Source of the DNA: Paraburkholderia fungorum
Lineage (GTDB): Bacteria > Pseudomonadota > Gammaproteobacteria > Burkholderiales > Burkholderiaceae
Assembly (NCBI RefSeq): GCF_900099835.1
Contig: NZ_FNKP01000001.1
Span: 1,860,001 to 1,924,000, forward strand
Direction: 5' to 3'
DNA length: 64,000 nt
Both the position numbers and the translations under genes were made by a program. Shown in pieces: positions 9,141 through 17,794 of this stretch. Below the pieces are notes generated by a model that saw only the letters and a list, made by a program, of their open reading frames with translations, ran no database searches and had not been told where the DNA came from. Position 1 is the stretch's first letter, and every line of letters starts with the position of its first letter.

Positions 9141-11021
9141 TTAAAGGATTTCCGATGCGTAGTCTGCCAGGCGCGAACGCTCGCCGCGCGCCAGCGTCAC
9201 GTGCCCGCTGTGCGCCCAACCCTTGAAGCGGTCGACCACATACGTCAGCCCCGAACTGCCTTCGGTCAGGTACGGCGTATCGATCTGCGCGATATTGCCC
9301 AGACAGATGATCTTCGTGCCCGGACCTGCGCGCGTGACCAGCGTTTTCATCTGTTTCGGCGTCAGGTTCTGCGCTTCGTCGATGATCAGGTATTTGTCTA
9401 CGAACGTGCGGCCACGCATGAAGTTCATGCTCTTGACCTTCAGACGCGAGCGGATCAACTCCTGAGTCGCAGCGCGGCCCCATTCACCGGCGGCGTCGTC
9501 GGTTTTCTGCAGGACTTCGAGGTTGTCGTCGAATGCACCCATCCACGGCTGCATTTTTTCCTCTTCGGTACCCGGCAGGAAGCCGATGTCTTCGCCGACC
9601 GGCACGGTGGCCCGCGTGACGATGATCTCGTTGTAGCGCTTGTCGTCGAGCACCTGCGCGAGGCCGGCCGCGAGCGCGACCAGCGTCTTGCCCGTACCTG
9701 CCTGACCCAGCAGCGTGACGAAGTCGATCTCCGGGTTCATCAGCAGATTCAGCGCGAAGTTCTGCTCGCGATTGCGCGCCGTGATGCCCCACACGTTGTT
9801 CTTGTGGTGGCCGTAGTCGCGCAGCGTCTGCAACAACGCCGTCTTGCCGTTCAACTCGCGCACCAGCGCATGAAACGCCGGCTCGCCGTTTTGCGGCTCG
9901 AGATAAACGAACTCGTTGACCAGCATCGACGGACACAGCGGACCGGTCACACGGTAATACGTGGTGCCGGTTTTGGTGTCCTGCCAGCTCTCCATGCCCT
10001 TCGCGTGCTTGGTCCAGAAGTCTTGCGGCAGCGCGCGGATGCCGGAGTACAGCAGATCGCTGTCTTCGAGCACCTGGTCATTAAAGTAGTCTTCGGCGGG
10101 CAGGCCGAGCGCATGCGCCTTGATGCGCATGTTGATGTCTTTCGACACCAGCACGACCTGGCGGTCCGCCCGGTCACGCTGCAATGCGCGTACGACGCCG
10201 AGAATCTGGTTGTCGGCCTTGCCTTCCGGCAGACCTTCGACCGGTTCGATCGCGGTCAGCTTGGTCTGGAAGTACAGACGCCCGGACGCCTCGCGGCTGC
10301 CCAGACGCGCCAGCGAAATGCCGTCGGACATGTTGCCGGCGTTCGCGACCAGCGCGTCGAGCGTGCGGCTCACCTGGCGAGCGTTACGCGCGACTTCCGA
10401 CATGCCTTTCTTGTGGTTGTCGAGTTCTTCCAACGTCATCATCGGCAGATAGACGTCGTGTTCCTCGAAACGGAACAGGCAGCTCGGATCGTGCATCAGC
10501 ACGTTCGTGTCGAGCACGAACAGTTTCTGCATTTCGACCGGTTCAGTGGCTGCGCCGCGTTTCTTGCTGGTGCCGCGTGTAGCCGGCGCGGCAGCCGCGG
10601 GCGTGCTCGCCGCAGGCTGTTTCGCGCTCGGCGTGCGGGCGACGACCGGTTGCGGCTCAGCTACCGGCGCAGCGGGTTCGGCCTGCGGACGTGCAGCCGG
10701 AACCGGTTGCAACAACGCAGCGGTTTGCTTCGATTTGCGGCCGGGCGCCGATGCGCTGCGCGCCGGGGCGGCTTGCCCAGTGGCTTCGGACGCAGCGGTA
10801 GATGCCGACGCAGCCGGCACAGTGCGCAGCGTGGTCGCTGCATTGGCGGCGTGCGCCATTGGCGTGGCGACGTTCGCGCGGCCGTAGTCGGCCGATTCAG
10901 TGGACTCCCCAACGCCAGCCTGTTTCTTCGCGGCGGAGCGCGCCGGGGTGGCGGCTTTGGCCTTGTATTCGTCAGGCGGCAGGAGATTGCCGAGCTTGCT
11001 GGGGGGGGTAGGCAAAGGCAT
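9141..11021 (-). CDS. PhoH family protein with N-terminal PIN domain (PhoH2 type)
   Basis: A 626-residue fusion of a PIN ribonuclease domain and a PhoH ATPase/helicase-like domain, an architecture linked to RNA unwinding and cleavage. Residues 1-165 are a long Ala/Pro/Thr-rich linker. The PIN domain starts at KLFVLDTNVLMHD (about 166) with acidic residues at LEELDNHKKG. The PhoH domain has Walker A GQAGTGKT (439-446) and Walker B YLIIDEAQN. The start ATG 11021 is preceded by GAGGGA; an upstream in-frame ATG lacks a site. Codons 5-7 contain a run of eight C on the coding strand, a possible slippage site. It is transcribed alone and ends in a strong terminator. Confidence 0.92.
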   Translation of the reverse strand: MPLPTPPSKLGNLLPPDEYKAKAATPARSAAKKQAGVGESTESADYGRANVATPMAHAANAATTLRTVPAASASTAASEATGQAAPARSASAPGRKSKQTAALLQPVPAARPQAEPAAPVAEPQPVVARTPSAKQPAASTPAAAAPATRGTSKKRGAATEPVEMQKLFVLDTNVLMHDPSCLFRFEEHDVYLPMMTLEELDNHKKGMSEVARNARQVSRTLDALVANAGNMSDGISLARLGSREASGRLYFQTKLTAIEPVEGLPEGKADNQILGVVRALQRDRADRQVVLVSKDINMRIKAHALGLPAEDYFNDQVLEDSDLLYSGIRALPQDFWTKHAKGMESWQDTKTGTTYYRVTGPLCPSMLVNEFVYLEPQNGEPAFHALVRELNGKTALLQTLRDYGHHKNNVWGITARNREQNFALNLLMNPEIDFVTLLGQAGTGKTLVALAAGLAQVLDDKRYNEIIVTRATVPVGEDIGFLPGTEEEKMQPWMGAFDDNLEVLQKTDDAAGEWGRAATQELIRSRLKVKSMNFMRGRTFVDKYLIIDEAQNLTPKQMKTLVTRAGPGTKIICLGNIAQIDTPYLTEGSSGLTYVVDRFKGWAHSGHVTLARGERSRLADYASEIL

Positions 11022-11386
11022 GGTTTCCCTCGAATTTATCGGGTCACATATCGTGCGCCGCCTGTCGCATTCTGCCGGTGCCAGTGGATGCGCACGCAGT
11101 TTGCGCCCGGAGGCGCGCATTCGGTCTAGAGATGCCGGTTCGCCTGGTCTTCGATCGGCTCCTTAACGGAAGCGCGCGACCGTGTGAACGAACGGCGGCG
11201 CGCAATTAAAAAAGCCGCCGCCCCAGCGTGTGGAGCAAGCGGCTCGCCTACAGTGCTCGCGTTGCACCTCACGACTCCGACGGTACCGGCATAAGCAACA
11301 AAACCGGTAAAACGACCGTCGAGTCTGGCGCAGCTGCGGGAAATTTGGGATGGACAGGCACTCATTGGAACCCAATATATCGCGCC
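11022..11386. other. Intergenic region between phoH and bcp
   Basis: About 365 bases upstream of phoH and downstream of bcp, both on the minus strand. It contains the likely bcp terminator (11206-11244). I see no gene in the rest and no convincing phoH promoter hexamers. Confidence 0.5.
11206..11244 (-). terminator. Likely terminator of the bcp transcript
   Basis: AGCCGC (11213-11218) can pair with GCGGCT (11239-11244) around a 20-base loop. On the minus strand it is followed by a T-run (AAAAAA on plus). It is about 140 bases beyond the bcp stop. Confidence 0.55.
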
Positions 11387-11848
11387 TCAAAGCGCTTGTA
11401 CAGCCTCCAGAATATCGTCGACGTGGCCTGGTACTTTTACGCCACGCCACTCCTGGCGCAGTACTCCTTCGGCGTCGATGAGGAACGTGGAGCGTTCAAT
11501 TCCCCGTACTTCTTTGCCATACATTTTCTTCATTTTGATGACGCTGAAGAGCGCGCACAAATTTTCTTCCGGGTCGGAAATCAGCGGGAAGGGCAATTCG
11601 AGCTTCGCCTTGAAATTGTCATGCGAACGCAGGCTATCGCGCGACACGCCGAGAATTTCCGCGCCGGCCTTCTTGAACTTCGGATACAGGTCGCGGAATT
11701 GCAGACCTTCGGTCGTGCAGCCCGGCGTGTTGTCCTTCGGGTAGAAATACAGCACCACCTTCTTGCCCCGCAGTTTGGACAGCGTGATCTCGCCGCCGGT
11801 AGCGGGGGCGGTGAAGTCAGGGATGGGTTGGTCGACTGCGATGGACAC
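11387..11848 (-). CDS. bcp: Thioredoxin-dependent thiol peroxidase (PrxQ/Bcp family)
   Basis: A 153-residue peroxiredoxin that reduces hydrogen peroxide and organic hydroperoxides. The peroxidatic Cys44 is in the motif KDNTPGCTTEG. The Cys found five residues later in E. coli Bcp is absent; the only other Cys is Cys98 (in DPEENLCALF), which could be the resolving Cys of the alpha-3 subtype. The gene is 143 bases downstream of arnD on the same strand, so it may be read through from the arn operon or have its own promoter. Confidence 0.93.
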   Translation of the reverse strand: MSIAVDQPIPDFTAPATGGEITLSKLRGKKVVLYFYPKDNTPGCTTEGLQFRDLYPKFKKAGAEILGVSRDSLRSHDNFKAKLELPFPLISDPEENLCALFSVIKMKKMYGKEVRGIERSTFLIDAEGVLRQEWRGVKVPGHVDDILEAVQAL

Positions 11849-11991
11849 GAGGTTCTCCGGTTGTTATGGCCGGCGCCGCCCGGTGTTGCTGCGGTGGCGT
11901 CGGCCTGGCATCGAGGCTTGGGGGAGGTCGGCCTGGCGCGGCATACTCTCGCGCGAGACCGGGTCGTCAGGGTGTGCGGCAGGTTGGCCCG

Positions 11992-12885
11992 TCAGGGCTG
12001 GACAATCAGTTCGCCGGAGCGCCCTGGAATTTCGCCCCACGTAACAGGGTACGATGGCAGCGAGCTGCGGTCTAGCGTGGCGTAGTAATCGCCCATGGTC
12101 GCGAACGTGTGACCTTGCGCGCGCCAGCCTTCAAGCAGCTGTTCGAAAATGGGCGCGAGCTTTTGCCCTTCGAGTTCCGCGTGCAGCGTGAACACCTGGT
12201 CGTGCGGGTTGTTCTCGGTACGCTTCAACATCCAGTCGGCGACGTTGTGCAGATCGACACCGTCCACGCCGAGCACTTCGTCGAGCGTGGGCAGCGTGGT
12301 CGGCATTTGCACATGCGCGAGCGTCTTGCCGTCTACAACCGGAAGATACGGCGAATGGCCCCGGCCGTCGGACGCGTAGTGCATGCCCCACGCGTCGATC
12401 TGCTCGAACGCATAGCCGTTCATCTGCCAGCCGGCCGCACCGTGCGTCACCGGCGGGCCGCCGAAAATGTCGGCGAAACGGTCGTGGCTTTTCTGCATTT
12501 GCGCAGCCGTCCACGCACGATCTTTGGAGCGCACGTTGTCCTGCCAGTACACATGATCCCACGTATGAATGCCGCATTCGAAGCCGGCTTCATGAATCGC
12601 GCGCATTTCAGCCGATGTCTTCGCGCCGATGTCCGGCCCCGGCAGCAGCACGCCGTACATCAACTGCTTGATGCCGTAGTGTTCGACCACCGAAGTACGC
12701 GACACCTTCTTCAGAAACCCCGGCCGTAAAACGCGGCGCATCGCCCAACCGGTGTGGTCGGGCCCAAGGCTGAAGAGGAAAGTGGCGCGCGCCTTGAAAC
12801 GGTCGAAGATGCGCGCGAGATTCGGCACGCCTTCGCGGGTGCCGCGCAGCGTGTCGACGTCGATCTTCAGGACGATACGGGCCAA
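11992..12885 (-). CDS. arnD: 4-deoxy-4-formamido-L-arabinose-phosphoundecaprenol deformylase
   Basis: A 297-residue NodB-type polysaccharide deacetylase that removes the formyl group from undecaprenyl-phosphate-L-Ara4FN, making the pathway committed. The metal-site Asp is in KIDVDTLRGTREGVPNL and the histidine pair is in ECGIHTWDHVYW. Length and N-terminal sequence match ArnD rather than generic deacetylases. It is the last arn gene of the minus-strand cluster, ten bases after the dehydrogenase gene. Family recognition is strong. Confidence 0.94.
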   Translation of the reverse strand: MARIVLKIDVDTLRGTREGVPNLARIFDRFKARATFLFSLGPDHTGWAMRRVLRPGFLKKVSRTSVVEHYGIKQLMYGVLLPGPDIGAKTSAEMRAIHEAGFECGIHTWDHVYWQDNVRSKDRAWTAAQMQKSHDRFADIFGGPPVTHGAAGWQMNGYAFEQIDAWGMHYASDGRGHSPYLPVVDGKTLAHVQMPTTLPTLDEVLGVDGVDLHNVADWMLKRTENNPHDQVFTLHAELEGQKLAPIFEQLLEGWRAQGHTFATMGDYYATLDRSSLPSYPVTWGEIPGRSGELIVQP

Positions 12886-12895
12886 GGATCAGCCC

Positions 12896-13942
12896 TTATT
12901 GCTGTTCGACGAGCGCGCGCGCTTCGCCGACATGGCCGCGATACGCTTCGAAAATCTTGCGCAGCGCTTCGTCGAAGGTCGACTTCGGCGCCCAGCCGAG
13001 TTCCTGCATCGTGTTGTCGATCTTCGGCACGCGGTTCTGCACGTCCTGGTAGCCCGAGCCGTAGTAAGCGCCCGACGACGTTTCGACCAGCTGAACCTGC
13101 TTGGCCATGTCCGCGTATTCGGGGAATTCGGCGGCCAGCGTCAGCATCTTGTGCGCGAGTTCACGCACCGAGAAATTGTTGGTCGGGTTGCCGATGTTGT
13201 AGATCTTGCCCGTCGCGACACCGTCCTTGTTCTCGATGATCTTCATCAGCGCGCCGATGCCGTCGTCGATATCCGTGAACGCACGCTTTTGCGCGCCGCC
13301 GTCGACGAGGCTGATGTTCTCGCCGCGCACGATGTGGCCGAGGAACTGCGTGACCACACGCGAGCTGCCTTCCTTCGGCGTGTAGATCGAATCGAGGCCC
13401 GGGCCGATCCAGTTGAACGGACGGAACAGCGTGAAGTTCAGGCCTTCCATGCCGTAGCCCCAGATCACGCGGTCCATCAACTGCTTCGAGCACGCGTAGA
13501 TCCAGCGCGGCTTGTTGATCGGGCCGTACGACAGTTGCGATTCTTCCGGATCGAACTGCTCGTCGGTGCACATGCCGTAGACCTCGGAGGTCGACGGAAA
13601 CACGAGGTGCTTGCCGTACTTGACGGCCGAGCGGACGATCGGCAGGTTCGCCTCGAAGTCGAGTTCGAACACGCGCAACGGCTGCTTGACGTACGTGGCG
13701 GGCGTCGCGATCGCGACGAGCGGCAGGATCACGTCGCACTTCTTGACGTGATATTCGACCCACTCCTTATTGATCGTGATGTCGCCTTCGAAGAAGTGCA
13801 TCCGCTCATGATTGATGAGGTCGCCCAGACGTTCAGTCTGCATGTCCATCCCGAAGACTTCCCAATCGGTCGTTTCGAGAATGCGTTTGGACAGGTGATG
13901 GCCGATGAAGCCGTTCACACCCAGAATCAGGACTTTTTTCAT
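12896..13942 (-). CDS. arnA: UDP-glucuronate decarboxylase (separate C-terminal half of ArnA)
   Basis: A 348-residue NAD-dependent extended SDR that oxidatively decarboxylates UDP-glucuronate to the UDP-4-ketopentose, the first step of L-Ara4N synthesis. It corresponds to the C-terminal half of enterobacterial ArnA: cofactor motif GVNGFIG near the N-terminus, PSTSEVYG with the catalytic Ser-Glu, and YACSK (Tyr-x3-Lys). ATG 13942 begins MKKVLILGVNGFIG; a longer frame extends upstream but overlaps the preceding gene without a ribosome site. Start and upstream stop overlap by four bases (ATGA), so the pair is translationally coupled although the fusion is split. Confidence 0.93.
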   Translation of the reverse strand: MKKVLILGVNGFIGHHLSKRILETTDWEVFGMDMQTERLGDLINHERMHFFEGDITINKEWVEYHVKKCDVILPLVAIATPATYVKQPLRVFELDFEANLPIVRSAVKYGKHLVFPSTSEVYGMCTDEQFDPEESQLSYGPINKPRWIYACSKQLMDRVIWGYGMEGLNFTLFRPFNWIGPGLDSIYTPKEGSSRVVTQFLGHIVRGENISLVDGGAQKRAFTDIDDGIGALMKIIENKDGVATGKIYNIGNPTNNFSVRELAHKMLTLAAEFPEYADMAKQVQLVETSSGAYYGSGYQDVQNRVPKIDNTMQELGWAPKSTFDEALRKIFEAYRGHVGEARALVEQQ

Positions 13943-14886
13943 GAGTAACGGGGACTTTGGAGGGGAGTTCGAATGAGCTGGGCGAATTCGGCCGGGGTGA
14001 CGACAGTTTCGCTGCCGTCGCGCTGGTGCCGCAATTCGTGGATGGCAATCGTGCGACCGTCGCCGCAAATCGCGAAAACGGCATTATCGCTTACGTGCAG
14101 GCCGGGCGGCAAATCTGAGCGAAGCGCGCCAGGCGCGGCCAGGCGTGCACGTGCGACGATAAATCGCTGATCGCCGATGTCGGTGAAAGCGCCGGGATAG
14201 GGTGGAGCGACCGCGCGGATCAGGTTGTACACCTGCTGCGCGGGTTGGCTCCAGTCGATCCGGCCGTCTTCGGGCTTGCGGCCGCCGTAGTAGCTGCCGT
14301 GCGTGAGATCGTTCGGCAGATGCGGCGCTTCGCCCGCGAGCAAGGCGGGCAGCACGCGCCACAGCGTCTGTTCGGCGGCGACCGTCACCTTGTCGAACAC
14401 TTGCGCGGCGGTGTCGTCGGGCAGAATCGGCACCGGCGTCTGCGCGATGATCGCGCCCGCGTCGGGCTTCGCGGCCATTTCGTGCAGCGTCGCGCCGGTT
14501 TCGGTTTCGCCGTAAATCACTGCCCAGTTGGTCGGCACGCGGCCGCGGTATTTCGGCAGCAGCGAGCCGTGCATGTTGTAAGCGCCCCGTGCAGCGAGAG
14601 CCAGCAGGTCGACCGGCAACATGTGGCGGTAGTAGAACGAGAAGATGAAGTCCGGGCGCGCGGCGCTGATGGCGGCGCGCAATTCCGGGCTCTTCGGATC
14701 GGCGGGCGTGACGACCGGAATACCGTGTTCAGCCGCGACCGACGCGACGCTGCCGAACCAGATGTTCTCGCTCGGGTTGTCTTCATGCGTGACGACCAGC
14801 GCCACGTCCACGCCGAGCGCGAGCAGCACCTGCAGGCAGCGCACGCCGACGTTGTGATAAGCGAATACGACTGCGCGCGGCTTCAT
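13939..14886 (-). CDS. UDP-L-Ara4N formyltransferase (separate N-terminal half of ArnA)
   Basis: A 315-residue N10-formyltetrahydrofolate-dependent transferase that formylates UDP-L-Ara4N before transfer to undecaprenyl phosphate. The formyltransferase triad is visible as Asn104, His106 (YNMHGSLLPKYRG) and Asp142 (AKPDAGAI), two residues offset from the E. coli ArnA positions 102, 104 and 140. It overlaps both neighbours by four bases: ATG 14886 with the arnC stop, and its own stop with the dehydrogenase start. In enterobacteria both activities are one polypeptide; here they are separate genes, as known in Burkholderia. Confidence 0.93.
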   Translation of the reverse strand: MKPRAVVFAYHNVGVRCLQVLLALGVDVALVVTHEDNPSENIWFGSVASVAAEHGIPVVTPADPKSPELRAAISAARPDFIFSFYYRHMLPVDLLALAARGAYNMHGSLLPKYRGRVPTNWAVIYGETETGATLHEMAAKPDAGAIIAQTPVPILPDDTAAQVFDKVTVAAEQTLWRVLPALLAGEAPHLPNDLTHGSYYGGRKPEDGRIDWSQPAQQVYNLIRAVAPPYPGAFTDIGDQRFIVARARLAAPGALRSDLPPGLHVSDNAVFAICGDGRTIAIHELRHQRDGSETVVTPAEFAQLIRTPLQSPRYS

Positions 14887-15926
14887 GGATTCGGGCCCTG
14901 ATCGACAAGCGGAGCGGCCTGCACAGCCTGCACCACGGCTTGACGCGGCGTTTCGGTCACGGTCGTGCCGTCGCGCTGTTCAAGAATGGTCTGCACCAGA
15001 TAACGCGGACGCGCGCGCACCTGCTGATAGATCCGGCCGATATATTCGCCGAGCAGCCCGAGCGCGAAGATGATCACGCCAAGCAGGAAGAACATCACGG
15101 CGAACAGCGTGAATACACCTTGCACTTCCGCGCCGATGATGAAGCGTCGAATCAGCAGAAGCACGAACAGTGCGGCGGACCCGAGCGACAGGATCACGCC
15201 GATGAACGACAGCCATTGCAGCGGCACCACCGAAAAACCGGTGACGAGGTCGAAATTCAGCCGGATCAGCGAATACAGCGAGTACTTCGATTCGCCGGCA
15301 AAGCGCTCTTCGTGCGCGACTTCGATCTCGACCGGATTCTGCGCGAACGTGTAAGCGAGCGCCGGAATGAACGTGTTGATTTCGCCGCAACGATTGATCG
15401 TGTCGATGATGTGCCGGCTGTACGCGCGCAGCATGCAGCCCTGGTCGGTCATCTTGATGCGCGTGATGCGCTCGCGCAGCCGGTTCATCGCGCGCGAGGC
15501 CTTGCGGCGCCACAGGCTGTCCTGGCGCTGCAGGCGGATCGTGCCGACGTAGTCGTAGCCTTCGCGCATTTTCGACACGAGCTTGCCGATCTCTTCCGGC
15601 GGATTCTGCAGGTCGGCGTCGAGCGTGATGACGATCTCGCCGCGCGACTGCTCGAAGCCCGCCAGAATCGCCATGTGCTGGCCGTAGTTGCCGTTCAGCA
15701 GGATCACGCGAGACGTGTCGGGCCGCGCGCGGAACTGCTCGGCGAGCAGAGCGGCGGATTTGTCGCGGCTGCCGTCGTTGATGAAGATCACTTCATAACC
15801 GGTGCCGAGCGCGTCGAGCGCCGGATAAAGGCGCGCGAACAGCGCGGCCAGCCCGGCTTCCTCGTTGTACACCGGAATGATGATCGACACTTCCGGTGCG
15901 ACGGCGCGATGTTCCGAATAAGTCAT
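14883..15926 (-). CDS. arnC: Undecaprenyl-phosphate 4-deoxy-4-formamido-L-arabinose transferase
   Basis: A 347-residue GT2 glycosyltransferase that moves L-Ara4FN from UDP to undecaprenyl phosphate at the inner membrane. The N-terminal catalytic domain begins VSIIIPVYNEEAGL and contains DADLQNPPEE (DxD motif). Two C-terminal hydrophobic segments (around WLSFIGVILSLGSAALFVLL and FTLFAVMFFLLGVIIFALG) anchor it. I prefer ATG 15926, seven bases after the arnB stop; the upstream ATG 15962 would overlap arnB by 29 bases and has no ribosome site. Confidence 0.93.
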   Translation of the reverse strand: MTYSEHRAVAPEVSIIIPVYNEEAGLAALFARLYPALDALGTGYEVIFINDGSRDKSAALLAEQFRARPDTSRVILLNGNYGQHMAILAGFEQSRGEIVITLDADLQNPPEEIGKLVSKMREGYDYVGTIRLQRQDSLWRRKASRAMNRLRERITRIKMTDQGCMLRAYSRHIIDTINRCGEINTFIPALAYTFAQNPVEIEVAHEERFAGESKYSLYSLIRLNFDLVTGFSVVPLQWLSFIGVILSLGSAALFVLLLIRRFIIGAEVQGVFTLFAVMFFLLGVIIFALGLLGEYIGRIYQQVRARPRYLVQTILEQRDGTTVTETPRQAVVQAVQAAPLVDQGPNP

Positions 15927-15933
15927 TTCCGCT

Positions 15934-17094
15934 TTACTTTCCGTATTGTTCGCAAATTTCATTGACCGCGCGACAGACCCGCTCCACGTCGCCTTCGTTC
16001 ATCAGCGTGAACAGCGGCAGCGTGACGGTGGTTTCGCCGAAGCGCTCCGCGTGCGGGAACATGCCTTCCTTGAAACCACGCTCGCGGTACAGCGTGAACA
16101 GGTGCAGCGCCGGGTAATGCACGCCCGAGCCGATGCCGCGCTCTTTCAGTTGACCCATGAAACCGGCGCGGTCGATCGACAGTTTCTCGAGCGGCAGCGT
16201 GATCTGGAACATGTGCCAGTTGCTGTTGTCGAGGTCGGCGAACGGCAGGCCGACTCCCAGTTCCGCCGCCGGGCCTTTGCCCAGGCCGGCGAAATAGAGG
16301 CGCACCAGCTTCTTGCGCTGCTCGATGAACCGCGCCATGTGCGGCAGTTGACCGAGCCCGACGCGCGCGGCGACGTCCGTCAGATTGTATTTGCCGCCGA
16401 GCACGTCGCAGTCCATGCCGTCGAAGCCCGTGCGGGTAATGCCTTGCAGCCGGTACTTCTGGGCCAGCAACGCTTCTTCCTCGTTGTTCAGCACCAGCGC
16501 GCCGCCTTCGATCGAAGTCAGATTCTTGTTCGCGTGGAAGCTGAACGACACGATGTCGCCGAGCTTGCCGATGCGCTCGCCGTTCCACGTCGAGCCGAAC
16601 GCCTGCGCGGCATCTTCGATCACGCGCAGCTTGTGCTCGCGGGCGATCGCGTACAGGCGGTCCATATCGACCGGCAGGCCCGACAGATAAACCGGCAGCA
16701 GCGCCTTGGTGCGCGGCGTGATGGCCTTTTCCAGCAGATTCAGGTCGATGTTGCGGCTGACCGGATCGATGTCGACGAACACCGGCGTCGCGCCGACCTG
16801 CAGGATTACGTTGCAGGTGGACACCCAGGTGGCCGGGGTGGTGATGACTTCGTCACCGGGACCTACGCCCGCGATGCGCAGGCCGATTTCCATCGTCGCC
16901 GTGCCGGAATTGAACGTGCGCACCGGACGTCCGCCGCAGAACTCGGACAGCGCCGCTTCGAACTTCTGGTTCTGCGGACCGGTGGTGATCCAGCCGGAGC
17001 GCAGCACGTCGGCGACGCCCTGGATCGTTTCTTCATCGATCTCGGGTTTGACGAACGGCAAAAACGGCAAAACTGGAACTGTTGACTGGCTCAT
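15934..17094 (-). CDS. arnB: UDP-4-amino-4-deoxy-L-arabinose aminotransferase
   Basis: A 386-residue PLP enzyme of the DegT/DnrJ/EryC1 family that transfers the amino group from glutamate to the UDP-4-ketopentose. The PLP lysine is Lys190 in SFHANKNLTSIEGG (Lys188 in Salmonella ArnB). TPATWVST and EDAAQAFGS are the other family motifs. It is the first gene of the arnB-arnC-arnA-arnA-arnD run. The 303 bases upstream hold a possible PmrA-type direct repeat. Confidence 0.94.
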   Translation of the reverse strand: MSQSTVPVLPFLPFVKPEIDEETIQGVADVLRSGWITTGPQNQKFEAALSEFCGGRPVRTFNSGTATMEIGLRIAGVGPGDEVITTPATWVSTCNVILQVGATPVFVDIDPVSRNIDLNLLEKAITPRTKALLPVYLSGLPVDMDRLYAIAREHKLRVIEDAAQAFGSTWNGERIGKLGDIVSFSFHANKNLTSIEGGALVLNNEEEALLAQKYRLQGITRTGFDGMDCDVLGGKYNLTDVAARVGLGQLPHMARFIEQRKKLVRLYFAGLGKGPAAELGVGLPFADLDNSNWHMFQITLPLEKLSIDRAGFMGQLKERGIGSGVHYPALHLFTLYRERGFKEGMFPHAERFGETTVTLPLFTLMNEGDVERVCRAVNEICEQYGK

Positions 17095-17397
17095 GAATGC
17101 TTCGCTCGATTGAGAGGGGCGCTACCCGAAGGGCGCGAAGTAAACCACAAACTACGCGCAAACCCAAGGCCGCGGCAAAAAAGGCGAAACCGTAAAGCTT
17201 ACCGTGGCGGACCTTAAGTGTCGCTTAGCCAGACGGCGGGTCTGCTTACGGTATCTTGTACCGGCTGCGCCGGGCTAGCCGGCTTCGACAATAATCGGTA
17301 ATAAATCGTTTCAGGCTGCGGGTTTCGGGCCGCGCGTGAACATCCGTTTCAAACCGCGCAGGTCGGGCTGACCAACCGTCTGGCCGCCACCATGCTC
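17095..17397. other. Intergenic region upstream of arnB
   Basis: About 300 bases between arnE and arnB, both on the minus strand. It should hold the arnB promoter. The only motif I can point to is the PmrA-box-like repeat at 17213-17229; no convincing -35/-10 pair was seen. Confidence 0.5.
17213..17229 (-). promoter_or_regulatory. PmrA-box-like direct repeat upstream of arnB
   Basis: In the arnB direction the sequence reads GCTAAG, five bases, then CTTAAG. The known PmrA box is a direct repeat of (C/T)TTAA(G/T) with a five-base gap; the second half matches fully, the first half four of six. It lies about 120-135 bases before the arnB ATG. Whether a PmrA orthologue acts here is unknown. Confidence 0.35.
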
Positions 17398-17769
17398 CTA
17401 GCTGCGCGCCAGCACCACCACGCCGATCAGGATGATGCCGATCCCGACCAGCTTCTGCACCGACATCACCTCGCCGAACAGATACCAGGCCGCAAACGCG
17501 TTGACGACGTAGCCGAGCGACAGCATCGGATACGCGATCGACACGTCGACCCGCGACAGTCCGACGATCCACACGACCACGCTGATCACATAGCATGCCA
17601 GGCCGCCGATCACCGGCGCCTGGGTCGCGAGCCGCCAGCCGATGGGCAGGATGTTCGCACGGGTGAATTCGAAGTGTCCAACGGCATTGGTGCCGGCTTT
17701 CAGCAGCAACTGCGCGCCGGCGTTCAGCGTCACGCCCGCGAGGATGCAAATGAGGGAAATCGGGTTCAT
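17398..17769 (-). CDS. arnE: SMR-family membrane protein, ArnE-like undecaprenyl-phosphate-L-Ara4N flippase subunit
   Basis: A 123-residue protein with four predicted transmembrane helices, of the EmrE/small multidrug resistance fold. In the Ara4N pathway ArnE and ArnF form the flippase that turns the lipid-linked sugar to the periplasmic side. The segment LSRVDVSIAYPMLSLGYVV matches this subfamily. It lies 25 bases downstream of arnT. Only one such gene is present, so a homodimer or a partner encoded elsewhere must be assumed. It lacks the membrane Glu of drug-exporting EmrE near the N-terminus, favouring the Arn role. Confidence 0.8.
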   Translation of the reverse strand: MNPISLICILAGVTLNAGAQLLLKAGTNAVGHFEFTRANILPIGWRLATQAPVIGGLACYVISVVVWIVGLSRVDVSIAYPMLSLGYVVNAFAAWYLFGEVMSVQKLVGIGIILIGVVVLARS

Positions 17770-17794
17770 CGAACGGTCAGATCCTGAGATGGGG

